Positions 17,079 to 27,828 of a DNA stretch of 64,000 nucleotides are shown here, piece by piece; position 1 is the first letter of the stretch; each line of letters starts with the position of its first letter. Origin of the DNA: Clostridiales bacterium (GTDB taxonomy: Bacteria > Bacillota > Clostridia > Christensenellales > UBA1242); NCBI GenBank assembly GCA_015055515.1, contig SVIC01000002.1:1-64000 (forward strand), written 5' to 3'. The position numbers and the translations under genes were made by a program. Under the pieces are notes generated by a model. That model was not told the DNA's origin. It was given only the letters and a program-made list of their open reading frames with translations, and searched no databases.

Positions 17079-19703
17079 ATGCATTATATGATTTTTGATC
17101 GTAATAAGATGTCTCCAATGATGAGGCAGTATGTAGATACAAAAGAAGAATATAAGGACTGTATACTACTATATAGGTTGGGCGATTTCTATGAATTATT
17201 TTTTGATGATGCTGTAACTTGTAGTAGGGTACTATCTCTTACTTTAACATCAAAGGAAGCTGGTTCTGGTCAGAAGGCTCCTATGTGTGGTGTACCGGCA
17301 AAAGCAATAGATACCTATGTGCAAAAGTTAATTGAAGAAGGGTACAAGGTTGCAATATGCGAGCAAACCGATGAGATGGGCACAGACAAGGTATTAAAAA
17401 GGGACATTACTAGAATAATTACCCCTGGTACAGTAGTGGAATCTACCATATTAGATGGTGGGAGTAATAATTATCTTGCATCACTATATGCCGAAGGTAA
17501 TAAGGTGGGCGTGAGCTATATAGACATATCCACTGGTGAATTCTATCTATCCGAATTAGAGGATGATATATATTTGAAGCTAAATGATTTATTATCTGTC
17601 ATAAAGCCAAAGGAGATCATTGCAAATACTGAGAGTCAGATGTATGAAGAATCACTGCCTGTTGTCAAATCTTCGATAGTGCCAGCCTTTTCATATAACG
17701 TGGGTGTAGATTATGATTTGTCAAAAGCAAAAGATATATTGTTGAAGCAGTTGAATGCATCATCATTAAAGCAATTTAACTGTTCTAATAAATATCTAGC
17801 AATAACAAGTGCTGGTGCACTTTTGCAATATGTATACCATACACAAAGAAGGGACTTGTCACATATTAATAGTATTAATATTGTGGACCTGAGCAAATAT
17901 GTTCAAATAGATGCTAATTCTAGAAGGAATTTGGAACTAACTGAAAATAGTAGAGATGGTGGAAAAAAAGGCTCTCTTTGTTGGGTTTTAGACAAAACCA
18001 AAACGAATATGGGTAAGAGAACTCTTAAGCATTTTGTTGAAAATCCTTTGGTATCAGAAGCTGATATTAATTATAGACTTAATGGTGTAGAAGAATTCGT
18101 TAAGAATATTGTAGCAAGGGAACAAATCAAGGATTTGCTTAACCATATATATGATATCGAGAGATTAACTGGTAAGATTAGTTATAATAATTTAACACCA
18201 AAAGATTGTTTGGCTCTAAGTAAAAGCTTGAAGAATATTCCACAGATTTGTTCAGTTCTAAGCACATTTAATTCTAAAATAATAAAAGATTTAATGCTAG
18301 ACTTATATGATTATTCCGATATTGTAGATATGATTGATAGAGCAATATATGAAGATTGCACCAACAATGTAAAAGAAGGTGGCTTTATCAAGCGTGGCTT
18401 CAATGCAGAATTAGATGAAATAATATCATTACAACAGAATTCTTCACAATTATTGAATGAGTTAGAGTCTGCAGAGAAATCAATTAGCGGTATTCAGAAG
18501 TTGAAGGTTGGGTATAATCGTGTATTTGGATATTATATAGAAGTGCCAAAAAGTGCGCTAGATAGTGTTCCTTTTAGATACATTAGAAAACAGACACTGG
18601 CTAATTGTGAGAGATTTATTACAGAAGAGCTTAAAGCGTTGGAAGAAAAAATCTTAAGTGCGAATGATAAGAAATTGATATTGGAATTGGAACTGTTTAC
18701 AGACATAAGAAATATACTGTTAACAAAGGTGAAAAATCTACAAAGTACATCTAAAGCAATAGGAATCCTTGATACACTGGTATCCTTTGCAACGGTATCC
18801 GTAGAGAGAAACTATGTTAAGCCAATATTACAGAAAAGTAATACAAAGTTGGAAATTATAGGTGGTAGGCATCCAGTTGTGGAGATTGCATTAAAGAATG
18901 ACTTTGTTCCCAATGACACTATTATGAATAACGAAGACTCAAGAACAATGCTGATAACTGGACCAAATATGGCAGGCAAGAGTACCTATATGAGACAGGT
19001 TGCACTTATTACCATAATGGCACAAATTGGTTGTTTTGTGCCTGCGAAATCTGCAAAAATTTCTATTATGGATAGGATTTTTACTAGAATTGGTGCGAGC
19101 GATAATCTGATGTTTGGTCAGAGTACATTTATGGTCGAGATGTTAGAAGTAAGCAATATTTTACATAATGCAACTAATAATAGCCTTATACTGCTGGATG
19201 AAATAGGCAGGGGAACAAGTACTTTTGATGGCTTGAGTATTGCGTGGGCGATAATGGAGTATATTGCTAACAATTTCTATTGTAAAACATTATTTTCTAC
19301 ACATTTTCATGAGTTAACTGATTTAGAAGGGATACTTGACGGTGTCAAGAACTATAAAGTTCAGGTAAAGGAATATGATAATAGTATTATATTCCTTAGA
19401 AAAATTGTTAGAGGCAGTGCTAATCAAAGTTTCGGAATACAAGTTGCTGCGCTTGCAGAGTTGCCAGAAGTGGTTATAGAAAAAGCTAACAAGATTCTTC
19501 ATAGCCTTGAACAACATGATCTTAATAAGAATCTTATTAATGATACCTTAGAAGTGAATAGTAATGATAATGTAGAAATGGAACACCGCAGAAAAATGAA
19601 TGAGGTTTGTTCTATATTAAATGATCTAGATGTCAATCAGTTAACACCTCTTAGTGCATTTGATATATTGGTGCAGTTAAAAAATACGATAAAAAAGGAT
19701 TAA
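17079..19703 (+). CDS. mutS: DNA mismatch repair protein MutS
   Basis: KMSPMMRQYVDTKEEYKDCILLYRLGDFYELFFDDA; TGPNMAGKSTYMRQVALI Walker A; LDEIGRGTSTFDGLSIAWA. Confidence 0.98.
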   Translation: MHYMIFDRNKMSPMMRQYVDTKEEYKDCILLYRLGDFYELFFDDAVTCSRVLSLTLTSKEAGSGQKAPMCGVPAKAIDTYVQKLIEEGYKVAICEQTDEMGTDKVLKRDITRIITPGTVVESTILDGGSNNYLASLYAEGNKVGVSYIDISTGEFYLSELEDDIYLKLNDLLSVIKPKEIIANTESQMYEESLPVVKSSIVPAFSYNVGVDYDLSKAKDILLKQLNASSLKQFNCSNKYLAITSAGALLQYVYHTQRRDLSHINSINIVDLSKYVQIDANSRRNLELTENSRDGGKKGSLCWVLDKTKTNMGKRTLKHFVENPLVSEADINYRLNGVEEFVKNIVAREQIKDLLNHIYDIERLTGKISYNNLTPKDCLALSKSLKNIPQICSVLSTFNSKIIKDLMLDLYDYSDIVDMIDRAIYEDCTNNVKEGGFIKRGFNAELDEIISLQQNSSQLLNELESAEKSISGIQKLKVGYNRVFGYYIEVPKSALDSVPFRYIRKQTLANCERFITEELKALEEKILSANDKKLILELELFTDIRNILLTKVKNLQSTSKAIGILDTLVSFATVSVERNYVKPILQKSNTKLEIIGGRHPVVEIALKNDFVPNDTIMNNEDSRTMLITGPNMAGKSTYMRQVALITIMAQIGCFVPAKSAKISIMDRIFTRIGASDNLMFGQSTFMVEMLEVSNILHNATNNSLILLDEIGRGTSTFDGLSIAWAIMEYIANNFYCKTLFSTHFHELTDLEGILDGVKNYKVQVKEYDNSIIFLRKIVRGSANQSFGIQVAALAELPEVVIEKANKILHSLEQHDLNKNLINDTLEVNSNDNVEMEHRRKMNEVCSILNDLDVNQLTPLSAFDILVQLKNTIKKD

Positions 19704-19706
19704 CGA

Positions 19707-21653
19707 ATGCCAAAGATTAATATTTTAGATAAATCGGTATATAGTTTAATAGCGGCTGGTGAGGTAATAGAAAAACCAGCCAGTGTTGTAAAAGAATTGT
19801 TGGAGAACTCTATTGATGCTGGATCGCATAATATTGAACTTGAGATTAAAGGCGGTGGTATAGATTATGTTAGAGTTACCGATGATGGTTGTGGAATAGC
19901 GAAGGAAGATATGTCCGTAGCTTTCATGCCACATACAACCAGCAAGATACTTAATGCAGAAGATTTATATAATATATCTACACTGGGTTTTAGAGGAGAG
20001 GCGTTATCTACAATTACTGCTGTTAGTAAAGTAACGATGATATCAAAAACAGCCGACTCTGATAGTGGTAATATTCTAAAAATCAATGCTGGGGAAATAA
20101 TAAAATTAGAGCCGATAGGGGCGTCTGATGGTACAACTATCATAGTTGAAGATTTGTTCTATAATATACCGGCAAGAAAGAAGTTCTTAAGAAAAGCAAA
20201 ACAAGAAGAAAATGATATTACAAATATAGTATCTAGAATAATATTGTCACATCCTGATGTGTGTATAAAATATGTAGCGGATGACAAGATAATATATTCA
20301 TCATCTGGAACTGGTCTATTTGATTCAATTTATTCTATTTATGGGAAGAGCATAGTAGGTAATATATATCCGATTAATTTTGAAACTGATATATTTAAGG
20401 TAGCAGGATATATTGGTGGAATTAATTACACTAAACCAAATAGAACTTATCAAACGCTAATTGTAAATGGTAGATATGTAATTAATCAGCAAATAGCCAC
20501 TGCAATATATAAAGCATATGAAAGTTATATGATGAAAAATAACTTTCCATTCTTTGTATTAAATATGACAATAGACAATAACCTAGTAGATGTGAACGTG
20601 CATCCTAATAAGCTAGATATAAAGTTTTCATGTGGTAATAAAATTTTTGAAACATTCTTGGTAGAAATATCAAAGGCAATTCTTGATAATATAAATATCG
20701 ATAATGTGGTATTAACTAATGATGAAAGCAAGGATATTCAACCTGAAATAAATTTAGAAAATTTGCAAAAGTTGGATGAGAATCTTGGGGTTAGTTATAA
20801 ACCTAAAGAAGATAATAAACAAGAAACTGGGCCAATATTAAGACCACAAGAGGTTACAATAAGTGACAACCCAACCAACGTACTTATGGACTATAACTAT
20901 AAAACGAGAGGAGAGGGTAATATATTTGCCAAGCCAGAAAATGATATAGTTCTGCATTCTCCAAGTGCTCTTGAAGTTGCAATGCAAGAAACAAAAGAAA
21001 AATTTAACAATGCTACGCAATCAGCAATGTTTGACACAGACATAGTCAATAATGACAAAATAATAAATGTTAATGACAATAACACTAGGGTTGTTGGAAT
21101 TTTATTTGACACTTATATAATAATTGAAGAAGGTGATCATATTTATTTTATAGATCAACATGCTGGTCATGAGAGGGTTCTATTTGATAAATATATACAA
21201 GAGTATAATAATTCTAGTGTATATACTCAACCGATGTTAATACCTTATATATTAGATGTAAATCCAACAGAGGCAAGTTATATTGATGAAAATATCGAGA
21301 CTTTTAGCAAGCTTGGCTTTGTAATAGATCTATTTGGTAAAAACAAATATAGAGTGTCTGAGATTCCTGGGTCTCTTCCGACTATCAGTATTAAATCATT
21401 CTTTGATGAGGTACTGTCTAATATTAATAACGCAAGGTTAACATTAACCAGTAGTGATATTGTGCGCGACTATATAGCTAAGACTGCATGTAAACATGCT
21501 ATAAAAGCCAACGATAAATTAGATATTTCACAAATAGAATATTTGATTAAATTGCTAGATACTACACCAGTTCTACTTTGTCCGCATGGTAGACCGATAG
21601 TGTTAAAAATAACAAAAAAAGAAATAGAGAAATGGTTCAAGAGAATAGTATAA
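19707..21653 (+). CDS. mutL: DNA mismatch repair protein MutL
   Basis: IAAGEVIEKPASVVKELLENSIDAG, GFRGEALSTI; C-terminal DQHAGHERVLF and CPHGRP. Confidence 0.97.
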   Translation: MPKINILDKSVYSLIAAGEVIEKPASVVKELLENSIDAGSHNIELEIKGGGIDYVRVTDDGCGIAKEDMSVAFMPHTTSKILNAEDLYNISTLGFRGEALSTITAVSKVTMISKTADSDSGNILKINAGEIIKLEPIGASDGTTIIVEDLFYNIPARKKFLRKAKQEENDITNIVSRIILSHPDVCIKYVADDKIIYSSSGTGLFDSIYSIYGKSIVGNIYPINFETDIFKVAGYIGGINYTKPNRTYQTLIVNGRYVINQQIATAIYKAYESYMMKNNFPFFVLNMTIDNNLVDVNVHPNKLDIKFSCGNKIFETFLVEISKAILDNINIDNVVLTNDESKDIQPEINLENLQKLDENLGVSYKPKEDNKQETGPILRPQEVTISDNPTNVLMDYNYKTRGEGNIFAKPENDIVLHSPSALEVAMQETKEKFNNATQSAMFDTDIVNNDKIINVNDNNTRVVGILFDTYIIIEEGDHIYFIDQHAGHERVLFDKYIQEYNNSSVYTQPMLIPYILDVNPTEASYIDENIETFSKLGFVIDLFGKNKYRVSEIPGSLPTISIKSFFDEVLSNINNARLTLTSSDIVRDYIAKTACKHAIKANDKLDISQIEYLIKLLDTTPVLLCPHGRPIVLKITKKEIEKWFKRIV

Positions 21654-22594
21654 AATATAATTGTATAATAATTTTAGGTCCAACAGCTTGTGGCAAAACT
21701 TCAATTTCGATTGAATTGGCAAAGGAACTAAATACTGAAATTATTAGTGCTGACAGCATGCAAATATATAAAGATCTTAATATTGGCTCTGCAAAAGTAA
21801 CGCAACAAGAAGCTCAAGGTATACAGCATCATATGATAGATATTATTCCATCCGATGCTACTTTTTCTGTATCTGAATACAAGATATTAGCAGAAAAAAT
21901 TGCAAGTAGAATGATTGAAGAATCTAAAATACCTATTATTGCTGGTGGTACAGGGTTTTACTTAACAGCATTGATAGAGAATAATATCTATGGGTTATGT
22001 GAGGGTGATAACAGTATTAGACAGAAATATATTCAGATCGCAAGTGAGAAGGGTAATATTTATGTACATAATATATTAAATAAAATAGACCCTGTATCAG
22101 CACAAAAATTACATCCAAACGATATTAAAAGAGTGATAAGAGCTATTGAAATATATGAAGTTACTGGCAAAACAAAAACGGAATTAGAACTGGAAAATAA
22201 AAAACAAATATCTAATTCCATATTGCATCCTTTGATTATTGGATTGAATTTATCGACTAGAGAGAAATTGTATTCCAAGATAGACAAAAGAGTAGATATT
22301 ATGTTTGAAGAAGGGCTCCTAGATGAAGTAAAACATTTAATCTGTGATAAAGGCCTGACTATTAACAATCAATCTATGCAGGGGATTGGATACAAAGAAT
22401 TTTTTGATTATTTTTCTGGCAATGCAACTATAGATGAAACGAAATCAAAAATATGCCTAAATACAAGACACTATGCAAAAAGACAGCTTACTTATTTTAA
22501 TAAATTTAATATAGAGAAGTGGTATAATACAGATGAAATAAGTGTAGATGACATAGTATTAGATATTTGCAATATGTATTTTAATAAAAAATAG
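21632..22594 (+). CDS. miaA: tRNA dimethylallyltransferase
   Basis: IIILGPTACGKTSISIELAKELNTEIISADSMQIYKDLNIGSAKVT; mutS-mutL-miaA synteny. Confidence 0.96.
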   Translation: MVQENSIKYNCIIILGPTACGKTSISIELAKELNTEIISADSMQIYKDLNIGSAKVTQQEAQGIQHHMIDIIPSDATFSVSEYKILAEKIASRMIEESKIPIIAGGTGFYLTALIENNIYGLCEGDNSIRQKYIQIASEKGNIYVHNILNKIDPVSAQKLHPNDIKRVIRAIEIYEVTGKTKTELELENKKQISNSILHPLIIGLNLSTREKLYSKIDKRVDIMFEEGLLDEVKHLICDKGLTINNQSMQGIGYKEFFDYFSGNATIDETKSKICLNTRHYAKRQLTYFNKFNIEKWYNTDEISVDDIVLDICNMYFNKK

Positions 22595-22619
22595 ACTATG
22601 AGTTATTAGTCTATTTTTT
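22586..22619. terminator. bidirectional terminator between miaA and convergent gene
   Basis: AAAAAATAGACTA...TAGTCTATTTTTT. Confidence 0.75.
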
Positions 22620-23030
22620 ATTAATTAATTCTAATTTGTTGTGTATTATAATTGGATCAAAACCGATTAATTCATCTTTTAACATTCCATCTGGTAAATC
22701 ATTAACGAAATAAATCAGTTTGTTTAATCGGAAAGCATCATATATTTCTAGAAATGTTGCGCCACCAATATAATTTTTGATGCCGTTCTTTTCAAAATTA
22801 AGCACTAATACAGCATCTACGCCTTTTATTACTTCTTCGCTATGTTTTATCATGCTGGCCTTCCATTTTGCGTGATCAGAAGTTCCTCTGTATTTGGCTT
22901 CAGTCTCTGGGCAATTCCAGCAGTTTGGTAAATATATAGTATGACCTAGATTTTCAAGAGATTGCTTATAATAATCTAATTTATCATAAAAAGACTTACT
23001 GCATATTAGAAATATTTTCATTGTTATCAC
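22611..23030 (-). CDS. small Rossmann-like protein, possibly nucleoside 2-deoxyribosyltransferase-like
   Basis: MKIFLICSKSFYDKLDYYKQSLENLGHTIYLPN...IKGVDAVLVLNFEKNGIKNYIGGATFLEIYDAFRLNKLIYFVND. Confidence 0.5.
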   Translation of the reverse strand: MITMKIFLICSKSFYDKLDYYKQSLENLGHTIYLPNCWNCPETEAKYRGTSDHAKWKASMIKHSEEVIKGVDAVLVLNFEKNGIKNYIGGATFLEIYDAFRLNKLIYFVNDLPDGMLKDELIGFDPIIIHNKLELINKK

Positions 23031-23119
23031 CTTATTATTTTATTATAGATTTATTATATCACACATTCATATTTTTTCTAAACATATTAATGAAAAGGAT
23101 AATATTCAACATTAAAAAT

Positions 23120-23142
23120 AAAACGACCATAAAGGTCGTTTT
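23120..23142 (-). terminator. terminator downstream of tRNA-Trp
   Basis: AAAACGACC-ATAAA-GGTCGTTTT. Confidence 0.75.
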
Positions 23143-23150
23143 ATAATCTT

Positions 23151-23224
23151 TGGCAGGGGTGGAAGGAATCGAACCCTCCTCAGGAGTTTTGGAGACTCTT
23201 ATTCTACCGATGAACTACACCCCT
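23151..23224 (-). tRNA. trnW: tRNA-Trp (CCA anticodon), CCA 3' end encoded
   Basis: Minus strand AGGGGTGTAGTTCATCGGTAGAATAAGAGTCTCCAAAACTCCTGAGGAGGGTTCGATTCCTTCCACCCCTGCCA folds as a cloverleaf with a 7-bp acceptor, loop CTCCAAA and GGTTCGATTCC T arm. Confidence 0.96.
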
Positions 23225-23347
23225 AAATTCAGTACTGCTATAGTATACCTAAGATAAATATATTTGTCAATTATTTCATAAAAGATATTTTTTTATTTTT
23301 GTTTCTGTTATATAATTTGGTACAATATAACTATATATTAATGTAAT

Positions 23348-23818
23348 TTGGGGTTTTATATAATGAAAGATATTATACTATATACAGACGGGGCGTGCTC
23401 TGGAAATCCTGGAGTAGGGGGTTATGGCTATATATTATTCTATAAAGATAAATATAAAGAGTTTTCAGGCGTAGATCCAGAGACAACAAATAACAAAATG
23501 GAGATTACTGCTGTAATTAAGGGGTTGAATCAAATAAAAGAACCTTGTAATGTTACAGTATATACTGATAGTGCATATACAATGAACGCATTTGAAGAGA
23601 AGTGGATCGATGCTTGGATTGCTAAAGGTTGGAAGACTGCTAATAACAAGCCAGTTAAGAACGTTGAATTATGGCAAGAATTGATTAAAGCAATGTCGAG
23701 GCACAATTCTGTACAATGGGTTAAGGTAAAGGGGCATTCAGACAACAAATATAATAACAGATGTGATGAATTGGCAAGAAGCGAAATAGAAAAATGGTCA
23801 AAAAAAGAGTATATTTAA
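23348..23818 (+). CDS. rnhA: ribonuclease HI
   Basis: DIILYTDGACSGNPGVGGYGYIL...TNNKMEITAVIKGL...YTDSAYTMNAFE...WVKVKGHSDNKYNNRCDELA. Confidence 0.95.
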   Translation: MGFYIMKDIILYTDGACSGNPGVGGYGYILFYKDKYKEFSGVDPETTNNKMEITAVIKGLNQIKEPCNVTVYTDSAYTMNAFEEKWIDAWIAKGWKTANNKPVKNVELWQELIKAMSRHNSVQWVKVKGHSDNKYNNRCDELARSEIEKWSKKEYI

Positions 23819-23833
23819 TAATATACTCTTTTT
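23802..23833. terminator. bidirectional terminator overlapping the rnhA stop codon
   Basis: AAAAAGAGTATAT-TTAATA-ATATACTCTTTTT perfect stem. Confidence 0.8.
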
Positions 23834-25871
23834 AATATGATTTTTTCTTAAATACAGTAACATTTATAATGTTAATTATAATTATTGTTAATAGTGTAAT
23901 GATTAGGCTCAAATAGAAACTCTGACTAGAATAAGAAGTATAATCAAATAATCTATGTAATATATTGTCAGAAGTGTAAGTTGTTGCATAGAAATATTTA
24001 TTTAAGTTGAAGTTATTAGATGGGAATATAGCCATTATTGGTGAAACAATCTTGGATAATAATCCACAACCAAGTAATGTAATAATAGATGTTGTTATTG
24101 TAATTGACAAGCTCTTGCATGCTATGGATATAAGGTATATTATCGTAGCATATGCAACTACCTCTATAATATTACAGATCAAATTTATTAATATTGCTAC
24201 TATTGGTTGTATAGTAATAATAGTTGTAGCATTGAATACTGTTATTATATTTCCAACTTCTTCTCCAAACATTATTATACCAACAAAGCCCGATGTTATA
24301 GTTGATATTATAAGAGTAAGAACTATTAATGATAAAGTAGTAAAGTATTTTGCAAAGTATATTGATTGTCTAGAATTTGGAGACATAAGAATATATCTCA
24401 ATCTACCATTTCTATTTCCTCCACTGATTGAGTAACATATAAGGATAGCAGAGACAATAGTTATAATTATAGAAGTTATTTTCATTGCAAACACGACATA
24501 ATCATATGCTGTTATACTATCATTTACTTGATAATTAAATTGGTAATTATTAATAATATCTGTAGGATATGTGTTATTGGTAATATAGTACTTCGATAAT
24601 GTAACTTGGCATTGAGACTCGTATATTTGATTGTCATCTAAATATTTTTGGTAAATATCATATTCATTAGAACATTGAATCGTAAGTGTATTGTTAATCA
24701 AATTTATAATAGAATCTGATAGGACGCTCTGTTTTGTTATAAGTTCCTTCATTGACTTTGAATTTTTATTTGAATATGCAGATTCTATTAATTCGTTATT
24801 AATCTGTGTGTTTTCGGATAGTTTATCTACATAATCGTTCAATTCATGCAGTCTTTCGGTAGTAATTGAAACTATTTTGAAATTATTGTCGAACGATTCT
24901 ATGTGATTTAAGAAATTGGTTTCCTTTATCTCCGCTATGATGGTTCGATGTTCAGATCTTGATGTTGTATAAGTATTGGATATTTCTAAGACTTGGGATA
25001 CAAATTTTGCAACATTGTCTTTTAACTCGTTCTTAACCACAACTATATTAAATTCGCTATTAATAATAGCATTTAACATAATATTATAAGAATTTAGCTT
25101 GTTATAAAAATTAGATAATTTGTTATTTGCTTCATATGAATTAAAGAATTGAGTAGCTGTACTTGTAACGTAATTTTGATAATTGTTAAATGAGTTTAGA
25201 ATTTCATCGTATTTTTGATTTAGTGTATATTGCAAGAAATTAAGAGAAATATTTTTACAATTTTGTAATGTTTTAGTAAAAGTTTCACTATTTAGTAGGG
25301 TATATATTCTATTACCATAATCATTTCCACCATTATTTATATAACTGGTAATAGTTGCTAATGTCTGATTAATTTTGCCGAATTCAATATTTTGCATATA
25401 TTCTGATTGGTTTTTTAGTAGTTGTACATACTGAATATCATACATTCCATTGAAGTTGGTTAATTGTTCGTTAAATTGTTCAAGTGAGTCTTTTAGTAGA
25501 TTTGCTTTTTCATTAATAAGGGCTGTATTTCCGCCATATTTAATTGTCTCTAGATTATTAAAATCTACCAATATTTTATCATATAGAGTGTTGATTTTTT
25601 CTTCTCTTTCCTTAATAAGATTGTAATAAGATATTACGCTTAGTGACATATCTGTTCTGTTATTTAGTTGGGGCAAAATATTATCACTATATATAGAATT
25701 TAGTTCTTCTATTGTGTAGTCTTGCATGTCTAATGATGTTTTATTGTTTGGTTGTGTAGGGGAGTAAGCAAAAGCCAACACTATATTTAATAATATTATA
25801 ATGAGCAATATTATAATGTATATAGGATTTCTTTTTTTAGTATTAAACTCAAATTTTAATAATTTTGACAC
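23832..25871 (-). CDS. ABC-2-type transporter permease with large extracytoplasmic insert
   Basis: One N-terminal TM, ~400-residue N/Q/Y-rich soluble region, then multiple C-terminal TMs; translationally adjacent to an ABC ATPase. Confidence 0.75.
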   Translation of the reverse strand: MSKLLKFEFNTKKRNPIYIIILLIIILLNIVLAFAYSPTQPNNKTSLDMQDYTIEELNSIYSDNILPQLNNRTDMSLSVISYYNLIKEREEKINTLYDKILVDFNNLETIKYGGNTALINEKANLLKDSLEQFNEQLTNFNGMYDIQYVQLLKNQSEYMQNIEFGKINQTLATITSYINNGGNDYGNRIYTLLNSETFTKTLQNCKNISLNFLQYTLNQKYDEILNSFNNYQNYVTSTATQFFNSYEANNKLSNFYNKLNSYNIMLNAIINSEFNIVVVKNELKDNVAKFVSQVLEISNTYTTSRSEHRTIIAEIKETNFLNHIESFDNNFKIVSITTERLHELNDYVDKLSENTQINNELIESAYSNKNSKSMKELITKQSVLSDSIINLINNTLTIQCSNEYDIYQKYLDDNQIYESQCQVTLSKYYITNNTYPTDIINNYQFNYQVNDSITAYDYVVFAMKITSIIITIVSAILICYSISGGNRNGRLRYILMSPNSRQSIYFAKYFTTLSLIVLTLIISTITSGFVGIIMFGEEVGNIITVFNATTIITIQPIVAILINLICNIIEVVAYATIIYLISIACKSLSITITTSIITLLGCGLLSKIVSPIMAIFPSNNFNLNKYFYATTYTSDNILHRLFDYTSYSSQSFYLSLIITLLTIIIINIINVTVFKKKSY

Positions 25872-25873
25872 TT

Positions 25874-26821
25874 CTAATTATATTCTCCAATCCATGATTT
25901 ATTGATAGCTTTTTGTTGAAGTACTTCTTCGAATAATTGTTGTAATGATTTTGTTACAACATCTGTTTTGAACACGGTAATTTTATAACTCTTTAATCTG
26001 TCTAGGATTTTATCTTTATTATCTGCTGAAATATACGCAAGAATTCTACTGCCACATAGTTGAACTCTGCATTTGAATTCATTATATATAATTTTTCCAG
26101 CATAATTAGGATAATCTACAGTAAATGCCAACTTAGAGTCTCTTATAGAATCCATTTTTAATGATTCCATGCTTCTTGTCTCTAATATTGTGCCGTTATT
26201 GATGATTGCAATATTGGTACATATATCTTCCATATGTCCAAGCATCTGACTTGATATTATGAATGTAATCTTATATTTATTTGCTAAATGTTTTATCAAA
26301 TCTTGCATATCTTTTAATTCTTTGGCATTCAAACCCGCAAATGGATCATCCAATATTATTAATTTGGGATCTGTCGCTATTGCTGTTGCTATACATAGTT
26401 TTTGTCTTTCGGCCAATGAGTAAGTTCTGGCTTTTACTTTTAATAAATGCTCTATTCCTACTATCTGTGCAGCATTTACAATTACGCTATCAGCATATTT
26501 TTCATGCAGACCAGCAAGTAGTCGCATATTCTTAAGACCATTTAAGTAGTTATATAATTTAGGTAATGTAATAAACCCACTTATATTTTTTACTGCTTCA
26601 ATATAGTTTTCTTTATAACTAATATCATTAACCTTAATGGTTCCTTTGTCTGGAATAAGAGATCCGGTTATTGCTCTAAGGATTGCAGATTTGCCTGAAT
26701 TAATTGGGCCAAGAAGTCCAAAAATTTCTCCTTCATACACATTGAAAGAGACATTATTAATCGCAACTTGGTGACCAAATGTTTTTGTTAAATTTTCTAC
26801 AGATAAAATTGGAACTGACAA
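25874..26821 (-). CDS. ABC transporter ATP-binding protein
   Basis: GPINSGKSAIL Walker A, YSLAERQKLCIATAIATDPKLIILDDPFAGL signature/Walker B. Confidence 0.93.
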   Translation of the reverse strand: MSVPILSVENLTKTFGHQVAINNVSFNVYEGEIFGLLGPINSGKSAILRAITGSLIPDKGTIKVNDISYKENYIEAVKNISGFITLPKLYNYLNGLKNMRLLAGLHEKYADSVIVNAAQIVGIEHLLKVKARTYSLAERQKLCIATAIATDPKLIILDDPFAGLNAKELKDMQDLIKHLANKYKITFIISSQMLGHMEDICTNIAIINNGTILETRSMESLKMDSIRDSKLAFTVDYPNYAGKIIYNEFKCRVQLCGSRILAYISADNKDKILDRLKSYKITVFKTDVVTKSLQQLFEEVLQQKAINKSWIGEYN

Positions 26822-26925
26822 AATTGCACCACCTTAACTTATATATTAAATTCTATCATAATGATATAAAATTGTAAAATCATATTTATTGTAATTTAAT
26901 AATATAAATATTTGAAAGGGGGATA

Positions 26926-27777
26926 GTGAGTATGCTTAAAAAATTTATTAAATTAATATTATCGCTGATTCCTGTTTTTATGCTTATAATAGGACTTTTT
27001 TGTAATAGTATTCTGTACCTCGATACAAATATTAAAGTTGTTATTTCTTTTATTATAATATTGTTTTCATGCATATATTTGGTATATTCTGGTAAGCTGC
27101 CATTAGTTTTAAGAAAAGTAATAATTGTCATCGCATATGTATTTTCTTTTGGTCTAATATTATATTCTTTATTAGATCATTATGATATGCTTAAATATTT
27201 TACATCTATTACAGCGATAAAAGAGTTAATACTTGCTACAGGCGGTAAGGGAGTCTTTGTATTTTTCTTGATACAAGTGGCACAAGTAGTATTTTTACCA
27301 ATTCCTGCGATTGCGTTAATAATTGTTGGTATACTTGTATTTGGACCAATAAAGACAATGGTTTTATGTATATTGGGGGTATTAATAGGATCATATATTG
27401 CTTTTATGATAGGTAAAACATTTGGATATAAATTCATATCATGGATAATTGGCCAAAATAAAGTAGATAAATGTGCCAATTTATTAAAAAATAATGGTAA
27501 ATATTTATTATCAATAGTATTTATTTTTCCATTTTTTCCAGATGATTTGTTCTGTATGGTTGCAGGAATGTCTTCTATGACTTTTAAGGAGTTTTTTATT
27601 ATTGCGACTTCTATTAGACCAATAACAATTGTTGTTCTTTGCCTATTTGGAGGTGAGGCCTTCATGTCCTCAAACATATATTTATTAATAATCTTTATAG
27701 CGATAATTATTGTAGGAATATTTTTATTTATTAAGTTGAAAAAGAATAAGAGAATAAAAGCATTATTAAAAAATTGA
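26926..27777 (+). CDS. VTT/TVP38 (DedA-like, SNARE-associated) membrane protein
   Basis: Multiple TMs with FFPDDLFCMVAGMSSMTFKEFFIIAT and GPIKTMVLCILGVLIGSYIAFMIGKTFGYK. Confidence 0.82.
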   Translation: MSMLKKFIKLILSLIPVFMLIIGLFCNSILYLDTNIKVVISFIIILFSCIYLVYSGKLPLVLRKVIIVIAYVFSFGLILYSLLDHYDMLKYFTSITAIKELILATGGKGVFVFFLIQVAQVVFLPIPAIALIIVGILVFGPIKTMVLCILGVLIGSYIAFMIGKTFGYKFISWIIGQNKVDKCANLLKNNGKYLLSIVFIFPFFPDDLFCMVAGMSSMTFKEFFIIATSIRPITIVVLCLFGGEAFMSSNIYLLIIFIAIIIVGIFLFIKLKKNKRIKALLKN

Positions 27778-27828
27778 TAAATTTCGATATGTTGCAGTAA
27801 CATGATTTTTAATATATTAACGAAATAA

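Noticed and set aside
27180-27803. 207-aa minus-strand ORF
   Set aside because: Antisense to the VTT/DedA-like membrane protein; its hydrophobic pattern mirrors codon complementarity and is not independent evidence.
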